Positions 25,719 through 34,833 of a DNA stretch of 64,000 nt are shown here, in pieces (the stretch's first letter is position 1; each line of letters opens with the position of its first letter). The stretch lies in NCBI GenBank assembly GCA_965205595.1, contig CBDBHI010000066.1, forward strand, positions 1-64,000, in the 5' to 3' direction. This DNA comes from CATQHP01 sp965205595. Lineage in GTDB: Bacteria > Acidobacteriota > Terriglobia > Bryobacterales > UBA6623. The notes under the pieces were generated by a model. The model did not search any database. It was given only the letters and a program-made list of their open reading frames with translations, and was not told the origin of the DNA. Made by a program: the position numbers and the translations under genes.

Positions 25719-27371
25719 GTGCTCCCAAAAATCGCAGCAGCAGTGATCGGCCTGGCTACTCTGCTGAGTGCGCAGGTGGGGTGGGTAGCCGAGACCCCCC
25801 ACTTCCGCATCGTCGCGAGCCCCGAACTGCAACTAGAGCGAAACGACCTCGCCGCCGCCGCGGATCACCTTGAGAATATTCGCAGCCAGTTGGCCGCCGC
25901 CAGCCTGTCACCTCGACGATCGTCGGATGAGCGTCAGAATATTTTGCTCGTGCCAACCGTAGTCGACATGCGATCGCTGGTCGGTGGATTTGCGGGCCCT
26001 ACAACGCGCGGGTTGACAATTAGCGGGGCCGATCGCAACCTCGTGTTGATCGCCTGGCATGCCGCCGGAGACGCCAAGGTCGCGCTCGCACACGAGTATG
26101 CGCATTTGCTTGACGATTCCGCCTGGCCGCGTTGGTTTGTAGAGGGCCGCGCCGAGTTTCTCGCTCGCTATCCGTCCGGAGATGTCCCCAACCACCTGGC
26201 GCGGCTGTTGCTCACCGAGTGGTTTGAACTCAGCGAGGTACTCGGCTCTAGCGACGAGGGCACCCCGCCCGAATCGTTCTACGCCGCATCTTGGCTTCTC
26301 TTCGATTGGCTGCTGCAGCGAGAGGGCAACGCGGCTCGCATTCGACCAGAAGCCCTCGACAAGGCTTTCGACGAGCTCGGACTCGACGGAGTTGACTCGG
26401 CGCTTTGGCAACACGCCGAAAATCGTCGTGCCGCATCACTACGGCGGAATGAAATTGTCAAATCAGCAGCATCCAACGGAGCTGTCCGTGCCATCGAACC
26501 GTGGGAAGTTCCGCTCTTTAAGGCTGAAATCTCGCACGCGGTAGGTGATCTCGAAAATGCGTCAGCGCGACTAACCCAGCTTGTTCAGAATTATCCGAAC
26601 GTTCCTCAGGTCCACGCCGCCAGAGGCCTAGTTGCGATTGTCACCAACGATTACGACATAGCCGAATCGGAACTCGCGAAAGCTGTCGAACTCGGCGACC
26701 GCCGGGCGGTTACGGCATATCGATACACGCTGATGCTGATGCGTCCCGGCAGCGATACGAGTGCGCGCGCGTTGGCGGCGGTAGAAAATTCGCAACGAGC
26801 GCGCGACCGGGTCCCTGATAAGCCACGCTACCAACTGGCCGCCGCGCAGGCTCAGATGTTGGCCGGAGAGTGGGATCTCGCATTTGAGGAGCTTAGGCGT
26901 CTGGCTGAATTCCCCGGCTGGTCGGATCGCGCCGATCGTGAGGCGGGCGAAGTGCGGCGTAGGCGGGGCCAGCGGTTGGCGCAGCACGCGGCGCCGCCGC
27001 TCGCCTATAGCGGACCTTCAGCCGTGACCTACCAGCCGAAGATCGCCGAGCCCGATCCGCTGCCAGCCGCTCCGCCCGAGCCCAGCAAGCCAGCCCGCCA
27101 ATCGAGTTGGCCTCCACCCGGAACAACGCTCGTCTACGGACGTATTGGTTGGGTCGAATGCTCGGGCGCGGAGCGAACGATCGTATTGAGCACGCCGCGG
27201 CTGCGGCTGGTGTTTCGAGAGAATCCGAAGAGTCCGCCGCGGCTAATATTTCCCCCGCTGAAGTGGAAAGAGCTGCCGTGCGAAACCTACGGCTGGACAG
27301 TCAACATCGCCTACAAGCCGTTGCGAGGGGCGGGCGAGGTAACCGGAGAAGTAGTCGCGATTCGATTCTAG
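25719..27371 (+). CDS. secreted gluzincin-like metallopeptidase with TPR-like repeats
   Basis: 550 residues from a GTG. Residues 1-19 (MLPKIAAAVIGLATLLSAQ) form a signal peptide. A short zincin-like domain holds ALAHEYAHLLDD (HExxH, about 123-134) and, 18 residues on, WFVEGRAEFLAR, where the Glu is the third zinc ligand, as in peptidase MA families. The middle (about 255-400) is TPR-like, and a Pro-rich linker (PLPAAPPEPSKPARQ) leads to a C-terminal beta domain. Zinc binding looks intact, but the substrate is unknown. The family A palindrome precedes it. Confidence 0.72.
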   Translation: MLPKIAAAVIGLATLLSAQVGWVAETPHFRIVASPELQLERNDLAAAADHLENIRSQLAAASLSPRRSSDERQNILLVPTVVDMRSLVGGFAGPTTRGLTISGADRNLVLIAWHAAGDAKVALAHEYAHLLDDSAWPRWFVEGRAEFLARYPSGDVPNHLARLLLTEWFELSEVLGSSDEGTPPESFYAASWLLFDWLLQREGNAARIRPEALDKAFDELGLDGVDSALWQHAENRRAASLRRNEIVKSAASNGAVRAIEPWEVPLFKAEISHAVGDLENASARLTQLVQNYPNVPQVHAARGLVAIVTNDYDIAESELAKAVELGDRRAVTAYRYTLMLMRPGSDTSARALAAVENSQRARDRVPDKPRYQLAAAQAQMLAGEWDLAFEELRRLAEFPGWSDRADREAGEVRRRRGQRLAQHAAPPLAYSGPSAVTYQPKIAEPDPLPAAPPEPSKPARQSSWPPPGTTLVYGRIGWVECSGAERTIVLSTPRLRLVFRENPKSPPRLIFPPLKWKELPCETYGWTVNIAYKPLRGAGEVTGEVVAIRF

Positions 27372-27496
27372 ACCCCACTGCGCGCCCTCTCGCGGAGATT
27401 TGTGGAGCTTGGGTTAATTGGAGGCTGTAAGGCTTGAAGAATGTGTCGATAGTCGAACTACTGACGCTCTGGATTGCGCGCGAAGCCGCGGAAGCT

Positions 27497-27545
27497 GAAC
27501 CCCGTCAGGGGTGACGTTTGAATTAGCCTAGGGTGCAACCCTAGG
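27497..27545. repeat. tandem hairpin element in an intergenic region
   Basis: Two adjacent hairpins, ACCCCGTCAGGGGT and CCTAGGGTGCAACCCTAGG, in the 227-bp gap between convergent genes. Similar paired hairpins recur in planctomycete and Acidobacteria genomes as I recall them; only one copy is in this window. The rest of 27372-27598 shows no gene. Confidence 0.5.
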
Positions 27546-27598
27546 ATTTAAAGTCGGCGCTGTCGGTGAAAATGCTACAGGAAACGACGTTTCCCCGC

Positions 27599-28291
27599 TC
27601 ACATGATTCCGTACTTCGCGAAAGCCTCCGCGGCGGGCATCCCGTCTTCGATCGCTTTGCGAACTGTCTTCTCGCCTCGCGCCTTCTCAACGGCGTCTAC
27701 GAACGCTTCTTCTTCGACTTCTTTCGGCACCACGCAAACTCCATCGACATCACCAAAAATAATGTCGCCGGGATTGATCCGCACCCCCTCCAGCTCGATT
27801 GGCGAACGGAAATCGATGACCTTGCCACGTGGGCCTTGGTCCTGCGCATAGGGCCCGTAGCCAAAGGTCGGAAAGTTGAGCGCGGCGATGCTGGAAGTGT
27901 CGCGGAAATACCCATTCATAACGGCACCCGCGGCTCCGAGGTGCATCGCGCGGATGCTCATCAGCTCGCCCCACAGGGCGTAGCGCGGTGACCCCCCGGT
28001 GCACACGTAGACCTCGCCATGCTTGAGGTCATCGAGCGCCTCGAGCATCAGCCCGAATGCTCTAGCCATCACCTCGCCCGAGCCTTCAGAAGTTTCTTCG
28101 AAGACGTCGGCTTCGAGCACCGGCATAGCCCGGCCGATGATCACCATGTCGTCGCGTAGCGGACGGATGCGGGGCGGCAGAAACTGGTGGATCAGGCCCA
28201 ACTTGTCCATCACGTCACCGACGACAGCGGTGAAGAGTTCTGTCCGCGCAAGATTGAAAAGCTGTTCGTCCGTGTTCCAGTGTTTTGCCAT
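27599..28291 (-). CDS. RraA-family protein (4-hydroxy-4-methyl-2-oxoglutarate aldolase-like)
   Basis: 230 residues of the RraA/DlpA fold. DVMDKLGLIHQFLPPRIRPL, GRAMPVLE and the conserved loop LGAAGAVMNGYFRDTSSI followed by GYGPYAQD match the family, in which GxxGxxxD/RD elements bind metal and pyruvate. Members are RNase E regulators in E. coli or, more often, oxaloacetate decarboxylases and HMG aldolases. The latter is more likely here. It is the last gene of the five-gene minus-strand operon, 8 bp after the U32-like gene. Confidence 0.82.
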   Translation of the reverse strand: MAKHWNTDEQLFNLARTELFTAVVGDVMDKLGLIHQFLPPRIRPLRDDMVIIGRAMPVLEADVFEETSEGSGEVMARAFGLMLEALDDLKHGEVYVCTGGSPRYALWGELMSIRAMHLGAAGAVMNGYFRDTSSIAALNFPTFGYGPYAQDQGPRGKVIDFRSPIELEGVRINPGDIIFGDVDGVCVVPKEVEEEAFVDAVEKARGEKTVRKAIEDGMPAAEAFAKYGIM

Positions 28292-28299
28292 GCAGTTTC

Positions 28300-29202
28300 C
28301 TACGGGCGCGGTGTCATCTGGAGGTCTGGCGAGTAACGCTGAATCACGTCGAGAACCAAGCGTGCTCGTCTGACTCGCTCGCGCGACAAGGCAATCGCGG
28401 TGGCCTCGATATGGCTGCCGCTGGGGTAAATGTCCGGGGAATTCTTGAGTCCGAGCTTGACGTAGAGTGGCGCACCTACCCGAATAAACTCCGGCACTTC
28501 ATAGTGCCTGATAAATCCTCCGATATTGTCGGGCGCTTCGACGTAGAGGTCGATTGGCGCGTTGATCGCCGCACGGATTGCCGCCAATTGGGGCAGCGTC
28601 AGATCGGACGGAACGTTAATCGTTGTCGCGCCTAGATCCTCCAGCACTCGTGCTGAGGCGGGATTTGCGGGAGCCATCATCACCGACGTCTTGATGATCA
28701 GATCGCCCGGCAACTCACCCGTCCTCTTCATCTCGTTGATCACGCTGAGCAATCCAATGTCCGACACCAGCACGCTGCCGATACCCAGCGCGACCGCGCG
28801 TTTGATGTCTTCAATCGCATAGACGAGCTGATCGCTTCCGCGTAGACTCAGTCCAATCGATTTTCCAGCGGCTGAGTATGCTTGGGCCCCGATGTCGAAA
28901 GTCGCGCGCGGCCCGACGAACAGGTTGACCTCGATTTGCTGTTCTTGGCCGATCGAAACCATCTCGCTGATTTCGTCGCCGGTCAACAGCATGATTCCGC
29001 TGCCTTGGCTGATGCGGTGGACCGGCACAGCGCGACTGGCCGCCTCATCAAGCACCGCACGGAAGGCGTTGGGCCCTTCAGTACTCGGAATCTCTACGCG
29101 GTATTGAGCCCCGTCGGGGAATCGCTTGGCGGACGAGGGCGCCGGCGCCGGATCTTCCCCGGGCCATCCCAGTTTTCGAAGCGTACTGCGCGTTTCTTCC
29201 AT
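28300..29202 (-). CDS. U32 peptidase-like TIM-barrel protein
   Basis: 300 residues. VEIPSTEGPNAFRAVLDEA, VNLFVGPRATFDIGAQAYS, IKRAVALGIGSVLVSDIGLL and LEDLGATTINVPSDLTLPQL form repeated beta-alpha units like a barrel related to the U32 collagenase-like family. The catalytic centre of that family is not securely located here, and the four-Cys cluster of the large U32 hydroxylases is absent. Probably an enzyme of small-molecule metabolism rather than a protease. It sits 8 bp from both rraA and thrB, so tightly co-expressed. Confidence 0.55.
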   Translation of the reverse strand: MEETRSTLRKLGWPGEDPAPAPSSAKRFPDGAQYRVEIPSTEGPNAFRAVLDEAASRAVPVHRISQGSGIMLLTGDEISEMVSIGQEQQIEVNLFVGPRATFDIGAQAYSAAGKSIGLSLRGSDQLVYAIEDIKRAVALGIGSVLVSDIGLLSVINEMKRTGELPGDLIIKTSVMMAPANPASARVLEDLGATTINVPSDLTLPQLAAIRAAINAPIDLYVEAPDNIGGFIRHYEVPEFIRVGAPLYVKLGLKNSPDIYPSGSHIEATAIALSRERVRRARLVLDVIQRYSPDLQMTPRP

Positions 29203-29210
29203 GCTTCGAC

Positions 29211-30122
29211 CTAAACCGTCGCGGGAGTCACAACTAGCCCTGGGCGGTCGAGGTCAGCATACATAATCTCGCTAACGCTTCCGGCTTTCTCGAATTCCCG
29301 GCTGACGGCCTCAACGGCAGCGCGCTTGCCCGTCTCATAAAAGACCAAGATCGCCGGTCCGGAACCGCTCAGAGCGCAGCCCAGAAGCCCGTCGGTGCGC
29401 AATCGGAGAATCGCCTCCATACCCGGAATCTGAGACTGGCGGTAGGGCTGATGCAGCCGATCTTCAAACGCCTCGGGGAAAGCGTCACGGCTACCTGTCA
29501 GCAGCGCCGCGACCAGCAATGTGGCTCGCTGGATGTTGAATACCGCGTCTTCTCGCGAGTACGTCGCCGGAAGCGCTTCCCGCATATTCGTGGTGGAAAG
29601 TTCGAAATCCGGGCAAACCGTCGCCACCGAGAATGCCCGAGGCACCTCGAGACGTACAGCTCGAGTGATCCCGTCGGCTCCGATCGCCGCGGTGATTACG
29701 GAGCCCAGCACGGCGGCGGCAACATTATCGGGGTGTCCTTCGATGCGGACGGCTTCATCAAGTAGCCGGTGCTCGTTCCAATCGAGGCCTAGAACGCAAT
29801 CAGCGATGGCAACGCCGGCGACCAGCGCGGCGGCGCTCGAACCAAACCCCTTCCCTACGGGTATGTCATTCTCGATCGACAGATCGACCGGCGGAAGGTC
29901 TAGGCCCTGGGCTTTGGCCACAGTCAACGCTGTCTGCCATATCAGGTTTGACTTGTCTTTCGGAATCAGTTCCGTATCTCGCCCAGTAGCCCGGATTCGG
30001 AGTTCTCCCGAGGGCTGAAAGCGGCACGTTAGGTAGATCCGTAGGGCTAACCCCAGCGTGTCAAAGCCGGGTCCCAAATTCGCGCTAGACGCTGGAACAC
30101 GGACCACAGTCTGCGCGGACAT
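29211..30122 (-). CDS. thrB: homoserine kinase
   Basis: 303 residues of the GHMP kinase superfamily. VPASSANLGPGFDTLGLAL (9-27) is motif 1, PVGKGFGSSAAALVAGVA (about 88-105) is the ATP-binding motif 2, and GCALSGSGPAILVF is motif 3. The enzyme phosphorylates homoserine on the way to threonine. No thrA or thrC is adjacent; instead it is between rarA (40-bp gap) and the U32-like gene (8-bp gap). Confidence 0.93.
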   Translation of the reverse strand: MSAQTVVRVPASSANLGPGFDTLGLALRIYLTCRFQPSGELRIRATGRDTELIPKDKSNLIWQTALTVAKAQGLDLPPVDLSIENDIPVGKGFGSSAAALVAGVAIADCVLGLDWNEHRLLDEAVRIEGHPDNVAAAVLGSVITAAIGADGITRAVRLEVPRAFSVATVCPDFELSTTNMREALPATYSREDAVFNIQRATLLVAALLTGSRDAFPEAFEDRLHQPYRQSQIPGMEAILRLRTDGLLGCALSGSGPAILVFYETGKRAAVEAVSREFEKAGSVSEIMYADLDRPGLVVTPATV

Positions 30123-30162
30123 AAGGATGAATTATATCCCAGGGGCTCCAGACCCGCGGGGT

Positions 30163-31494
30163 CTATGCGTCCGGCTTGTTTCGCAGTTCAGCTCGCCGCC
30201 TGAGAATTTCCTCGAGCCGCGCGGCAATTCTCTCTTCGATGCCACGCCCGCTCGGAAAGTAGTAGCGCGCACCCTCTATTTGGTCGGGCAAACAGGCCAT
30301 ACCCGGAATCGCGTCGGCCTGCTGGTGCGCATGCTCGTAGCCTCGACCGTAGCCCAATTCGCCCATTAGCTTTGTGGGGGCGTTGCGCAGGTGCAGTGGC
30401 ACGTCGGCATTGGGCGTGCGCCGAACATCATCTTGCGCGGCGGAAAACGCTTTGTAAACTGCGTCTGATTTGGGCGCTAGCGCTAAGTAGACCGCGACCT
30501 GGGCGAAGTACAGATCTCCCTCCGGTTCGCCTGTGAAGCGAAAGGCGTCAACGGCCGCCATCGCCTGCTCCAACGCGCGCGGGTCAGCGAGGCCGATATC
30601 TTCCGCAGCGATGCGCACCAGGCGGCGGCCGATATAAAGGCGGTCTTCCCCGCCCTCGAACATCCGCGCCAGCCAATACAATGCCGCATCTGGGTCGCTC
30701 GATCGAATCGACTTGTGAAGCGCCGAAATGATGTTGAAGTGCTCTTCGCCACCTTTGTCGTAGCGCGGCAGCTTGCGTTGCAGAGCATCTTCTAGCAGTT
30801 GCTCGGTCACAGTCGCGCCGGCCGCGGCCTGCACCACCGTCTCAAGCGTTTGTAACGCCGCCCGAGCGTCGCCGTTCGAGAACAACGCGATGCGCTCAAG
30901 CAGTTCCGCCGGCATGTCCGGATCGAGATGAGCGAGGCCGCGGTCCGAGTCCTCGAGGGCGATCTTAAGCAACCGGCACAGCTCGTCAACTGTCAATCCG
31001 CGCAGCACGTATACCTTCGCGCGCGATAACAGAGCCGAGATGACCTCGAACGACGGGTTCTCGGTAGTCGCGCCGATCAGCACAACATCGCCGCTTTCTA
31101 CATACGGCAAAAATGCGTCTTGTTGGGCCTTATTGAAGCGGTGGATTTCATCGACGAAAACAATCGTCCGCCTACCGGCGCGCCGCAGCCGCTCGGCATC
31201 CGCCATCACGGCCTTCACATCTTTGATGCTGCTCAAGACGCCGCTGAAAGCGACAAACTCACAACGCGTCGCGCGCGCAATAATACGCGCCAAGGTAGTC
31301 TTACCAACACCCGGGGGACCCCAAAGGATCATCGAGCTGAGCTGGTCGCTCTCGATCTACAGCCGCAGCGGCTTAGCTTCGCCCAGCAGGTGCTCTTGGC
31401 CGACGTAGGTGTCGAGCGATCGCGGGCGCATGCGGTCGGCTAGAGGCCGGCCTAGGTCTGAATCTTCGAGAGGAACCGGGTCGAACAACCCCAT
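30163..31494 (-). pseudogene. rarA: RarA/MgsA AAA+ recombination factor with an in-frame amber stop
   Basis: A 443-codon frame from the ATG at 31494, two bases after the trmH-like stop. Codons 1-45 (MGLFDPVPLED through GQEHLLGEAKPLRL) match the RarA N-terminus. Codon 46 is TAG (31359-31357), then IESDQLSSMILWGPPGVGKT follows in the same frame with Walker A, and IVFVDEIHRF is Walker B. A CAG- or GAG-type codon would restore a normal RarA. Everything after the stop looks under selection. Either a recent nonsense mutation, a base-call error, or restart at Met54, which would remove the N-terminal region. RarA acts at stalled replication forks. Confidence 0.85.
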
Positions 31495-31496
31495 CG

Positions 31497-32274
31497 TTAC
31501 TTGCGTTGGCGCGCGGCCTCATAAAGAATAACCCCCGCCGCCACCGCGGCGTTGAGCGATTCGACCTGTTGGGTGGGAATCTCGAGTGACGTCGCGGCGC
31601 TCCGCAACACCGGCGCGATCCCGTGTGCCTCCGAACCGATCACGACCGCCGCCGAGCCCGAGAAATCAGCGTCGCCGACCGACACGTCTCCACGCGCCGT
31701 CGCCGTGTAGAGGGTTGTCCCCCGCCGTCGCGGCCTTGATCAAGAATTCATCGCGATCGACGCCATGAACGAAGGGCAGGCGAAACAGAGAGCCCGCCGC
31801 CGCCCTCAGAGTTTTGGGGTTCGTTGGGCTAGCCGAGCCTTTTAGAAAAACCACCCCCGAAGCACCAAATGCCTCTGCTGAGCGCACGATCGTTCCGACG
31901 TTCCCAGGATCTTGCATCGAGTCGAGAACAACGGCGAAACCGCTCATAACGACCGGCAGATTTGACTCCGGCAGTTTCACGAGCGCCAACACGCCTTGAT
32001 GGTGCGCTGTCGTCGAACACTCCGCAAACAAGTTATCGTCGACAATCCGCACAGGCAGATTTAGGTGCAGTGGCATCATACGCTCAAGCTTCGGCCTGGC
32101 CGCATTCGTAGCGAAGATGCTACGAATCTCGATGCCGGCACGCAACGCCTCTTCAAGCAGGTGAATCGACTCGGCAATCGCGAACCCGTCGGAGGTCGTG
32201 GCTCCTCGCGAGGCAGCTCTCCGCAGCATCTTCAGCAACGGGTTGCCGCGGCTTGTAATTGTTTCGACTCGCAA
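31497..32274 (-). pseudogene. TrmH/SpoU-family RNA methyltransferase, frameshifted
   Basis: From a TTG at 32274 the frame encodes the N-terminal RNA-binding region and the SPOUT core: motif 1 in VLDSMQDPGNVGTIVRSAEA and then SPTNPKTLRAAAGSLFR. After ...FLIKAATAG it shifts out of frame at a run of five G (plus-strand C run 31719-31723). Removing one base restores TTLYTATARGDVSVGDADF, leading to motif 2 (VVIGSEAHGI) and motif 3 (SLNAAVAAGVILYEA) to the stop at 31497. Family members 2'-O-methylate rRNA or tRNA. A one-base homopolymer insertion may be real or a sequencing artefact. Confidence 0.85.
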
Positions 32275-32316
32275 GAAAGTCCCTCAGCGTAGCAGTCTGT
32301 ACAGTAAAATCCATTG

Positions 32317-32961
32317 ATGGCTCGATGCGATCGGCTCGATGTTGACCTGATGCGTCCGGGCCGGCCGGTTCTTCAGCCGACAGCGTCCAAGATCCGGCGA
32401 GGTTCGGTTGTCGCAATCCCTACCGATACGCTCTACGGTTTAGCGGCGGACCCGTTCAACGAAGCGGCGGTCAGAAAGATTTTTCGCATCAAGCGGCGTC
32501 CTGAGACGAAGCCAATACTGCTGCTGATCGACAGCCTACACCGTCTGAAAGGCCTCATCCAAGCGCCGCCCGAGCATTTTCAGGTACTCGCTGAGAAGTT
32601 TTGGCCCGGACCGCTGACGCTGATTCTGCTTGCCGACAAGAACGTACCAGCGTGCATCACCGCAGGCAGCGGCACCGTCGCAGTGCGCCTGCCGCGAAGC
32701 CCGCTTGTAAGAGCGCTCTCTCGACTGACTCGCCGTCCGCTTACCGGGACTAGCGCAAACATTTCGGGGCGGCCGGGCGCTCGATCCGCTGATGAGGTCG
32801 AGCGTCAGATTGGGACGAGGCTCGATCTGTTACTCGACGCCGGCCGAGTGACCCGATCGACGCCCTCTACGATTGTTGACCTCTCCGGCGATTCGCCGAA
32901 AATCGTACGCGCGGGCGCGATTCCGGCGGACGAAATATGGTGCAGTCTCGCAGGGCGCTGA
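32317..32961 (+). CDS. tsaC: L-threonylcarbamoyladenylate synthase (Sua5/YrdC)
   Basis: 214 residues from the ATG at 32317 (a TTG sits one codon earlier). VVAIPTDTLYGLAADPFN (about 29-46), KIFRIKRRPETKPILLLI with the conserved KR..KP, FWPGPLTLILLA, VAVRLPRSPLVRAL and GTSANISGRPGARS are the YrdC signature series, and TPSTIVDLSG closes the site. It makes threonylcarbamoyl-AMP from threonine, bicarbonate and ATP for t6A37 of tRNA. It diverges from the trmH-like gene across a 42-bp gap. Confidence 0.92.
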   Translation: MARCDRLDVDLMRPGRPVLQPTASKIRRGSVVAIPTDTLYGLAADPFNEAAVRKIFRIKRRPETKPILLLIDSLHRLKGLIQAPPEHFQVLAEKFWPGPLTLILLADKNVPACITAGSGTVAVRLPRSPLVRALSRLTRRPLTGTSANISGRPGARSADEVERQIGTRLDLLLDAGRVTRSTPSTIVDLSGDSPKIVRAGAIPADEIWCSLAGR

Positions 32962-33021
32962 ATAACCTCGCGGCCGTTTCATACGTCCAAACCACTTGGA
33001 CGCCAAAGGAGGGCATGGATT

Positions 33022-33528
33022 TTGATTACGAGAAGAATGTTTTCGCTGAGTGTGATGGCTGCGGCCGCGAGTACGCGCGCACTGCGAGCGGCCGGCGTTG
33101 ACGGCAAATGGGAAGCATCGATTGAAAGCCCGATGGGCGCCATGACAATGACGTTTGACCTCAAGTCGGACGGCGAAGTGCTGACCGGTAGTGTCGGCAA
33201 CGAAATGATGGGCGAGTCGGAAATTCAAGACGGAAAAATTACCGGCGACGAAGTTTCATTCGTACAAGTCATGAAACGCGGCGAACGCGAAATGAAATTC
33301 AAATACGAGGGCAAGTTAGCCGGCGATGAGTTGGAACTCACCCGTTCGATGGACGGCGGCGGTGGTCGAGGTCCCGGCGGCGGAGGGCCACGTGGCGGAA
33401 GACAGGGTGGCGGCGGTGAGCGCAGACCCGGCGGCGGCGGCCAGGGTGGCCCCGCAGGCGGGCGCGGCGGTCGAGGTGGCGGCGGTATGGGCCGGCCTAC
33501 GACGTTCACCGCCAAGCGCGTCCACTAG
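33022..33528 (+). CDS. exported small protein with Gly/Arg-rich tail
   Basis: 168 residues from a TTG at 33022, preferred because AAAGGAGGG ends about eight bases upstream; it gives MITRRMFSLSVMAAAAST, a twin-arginine-like signal. Residues about 27-110 form a beta-rich domain (GKWEASIESPMGAMTMTF, DLKSDGEVLTGSVGNEMM, GKITGDEVSFVQ) like a conserved Acidobacteria/Planctomycete hypothetical. About 50 residues rich in Gly and Arg follow, then TTFTAKRV. Low-complexity DNA may be recombination-prone. The family A long element begins two bases before the end of the gene. Function unknown. Confidence 0.72.
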   Translation: MITRRMFSLSVMAAAASTRALRAAGVDGKWEASIESPMGAMTMTFDLKSDGEVLTGSVGNEMMGESEIQDGKITGDEVSFVQVMKRGEREMKFKYEGKLAGDELELTRSMDGGGGRGPGGGGPRGGRQGGGGERRPGGGGQGGPAGGRGGRGGGGMGRPTTFTAKRVH

Positions 33529-33706
33529 CCCGCATTTCTCACCACCTGACGGCGAAAGTACGCGATAGGTGCGCCACTACTTCGTTGCACTCGATCGTCG
33601 TGCTCAACGGACTATCAAGTACGCCTCCGCGCGCCGATCGTCGCCCGCCTCGTACTGACGCACCTCTCACGCACCTTCGCTCGCCACGTGGTGAGAAATG
33701 CGGGCT
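33527..33706. repeat. dispersed palindrome (family A), long form
   Basis: 180 bp starting AGCCCGCATTTCTCACCACC and ending CGCCACGTGG, GAGAAATGCGGGCT. The interior has GATAGGTGCGCCACTACTTC and GACGCACCTCTCACGCACC, whose GGTGCG/CGCACC parts pair, so the whole element can fold on itself. It fills the gap between the convergent Gly-rich and deoxyhypusine synthase-like genes and covers the last codon of the former. Confidence 0.9.
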
Positions 33707-33735
33707 GGCCGGACTCTCCACGGGCCTGACGACGT

Positions 33736-34782
33736 TCAGTCGCTCAAGTGAATCTTCAGCATCTGACCCATGTCGTACCGTGGCGGCTTACGGTTCGCGA
33801 GCAATTCTTTTTGCTCCGCCAATGCCGAAACGAGCAGCGGCATGGCGATCGTCGAGTCGCAATGGCAGTCGACCATCTTGGCCCCTTTGGCTAGCTTTCC
33901 CCAGCTCTGCGACTCGGCGAATGTGCAGCCTGAAAGTCCGCCCCAGTGTGGCGCGTCTGTCACGACTTGCACGCCATAGCGATGTCCGGTCTTGTTTTTG
34001 TTCATCAGAATCGCCACGACTTCTGTTTGTTGCGTGTAATTCTTCGGAGTTCCACCGCCAAAATAGATCACCCCGGTGGCCTTGGAGTCGGCGACGACAT
34101 TAGTAATTTCGAGCACGTCGGCCATCATGTCGAACAGCAGTCGGTTTTCGCCTCGGTGGCGGCTTTCGGCGACGCCAATACCAATCGAACTGTCACCAAT
34201 CGCGGGGCAAAATAGTGGCACGCTATGCTTAGCCGCAGCCGACACGATACCGTGCTCGCTACAGTCTCGCCCCAGCTCTTTCCCTAACAAGTAGAGAAAC
34301 TCTCGGGTCGTGTACGGCCGTGACTGGTCGAGCCGCGATGCGAAACTGCCAATCCACAAATCGTGTTCTCGGAAGCGTACTTCATCCGCGAGAACGTCGT
34401 ACATTCGATCGACCATATGGTCGCCGAGCGCCTCGTCGTCCAGCTCGTGCGAGCCCTGGTAATGGTAGAAACCCTTGGTCTCGTGGATGTCATGAAAGAA
34501 GTTTGCGCCGGTTGAGGTCAGCACGTCGATCAGACGGTTCTCGATCATGAAGCGCACAATGCGGCGCATGCCGCCGGGCACCATCGCTCCAGAAAGCCCC
34601 ATCAAAATTGTGCATTCCGGGTCGGCCAACATCTCCTTCCAAACCCGAAAGGCGTTTCCAAGTTGACGACCCTGAAAGGCGGTTCCCGCCATCTTTTCGA
34701 GCACCGCCGATGCCGACGACTCGCCATCAATCGAGAACGGTTTCGTCGGCTCCGACAATAGGCCGTCTTTTGTGTGTTCCAT
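33736..34782 (-). CDS. deoxyhypusine synthase-family protein
   Basis: 348 residues. LMGLSGAMVPGGMRRIVRFM, STGANFFHDIHE, VPLFCPAIGDSSIGIG, ATGVIYFGGGTPKNYTQQTE and SGCTFAESQSWGKLAKGAK match the eukaryotic/archaeal deoxyhypusine synthase fold, including the Lys in SWGK that corresponds to the covalent spermidine-intermediate Lys. Bacteria lack eIF5A, so bacterial members are thought to act in polyamine metabolism (homospermidine-type aminobutyl transfer). No polyamine gene is adjacent, so the substrate is open. Confidence 0.88.
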   Translation of the reverse strand: MEHTKDGLLSEPTKPFSIDGESSASAVLEKMAGTAFQGRQLGNAFRVWKEMLADPECTILMGLSGAMVPGGMRRIVRFMIENRLIDVLTSTGANFFHDIHETKGFYHYQGSHELDDEALGDHMVDRMYDVLADEVRFREHDLWIGSFASRLDQSRPYTTREFLYLLGKELGRDCSEHGIVSAAAKHSVPLFCPAIGDSSIGIGVAESRHRGENRLLFDMMADVLEITNVVADSKATGVIYFGGGTPKNYTQQTEVVAILMNKNKTGHRYGVQVVTDAPHWGGLSGCTFAESQSWGKLAKGAKMVDCHCDSTIAMPLLVSALAEQKELLANRKPPRYDMGQMLKIHLSD

Positions 34783-34833
34783 ATCTTTTGGAGCCGCCCA
34801 TGCTACCAGAGGCGATATGCTGAAAAAATCGTA

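Noticed and set aside
31357..31359. Pyrrolysine or other recoding of the rarA TAG
   Set aside because: No PYLIS-like element or pyl genes seen, and RarA proteins do not use pyrrolysine.
33345..33500. Gly-rich coding stretch as a tandem DNA repeat or CRISPR-like array
   Set aside because: It is low-complexity GGC/CGN coding sequence in frame with the protein, without a fixed repeat unit.
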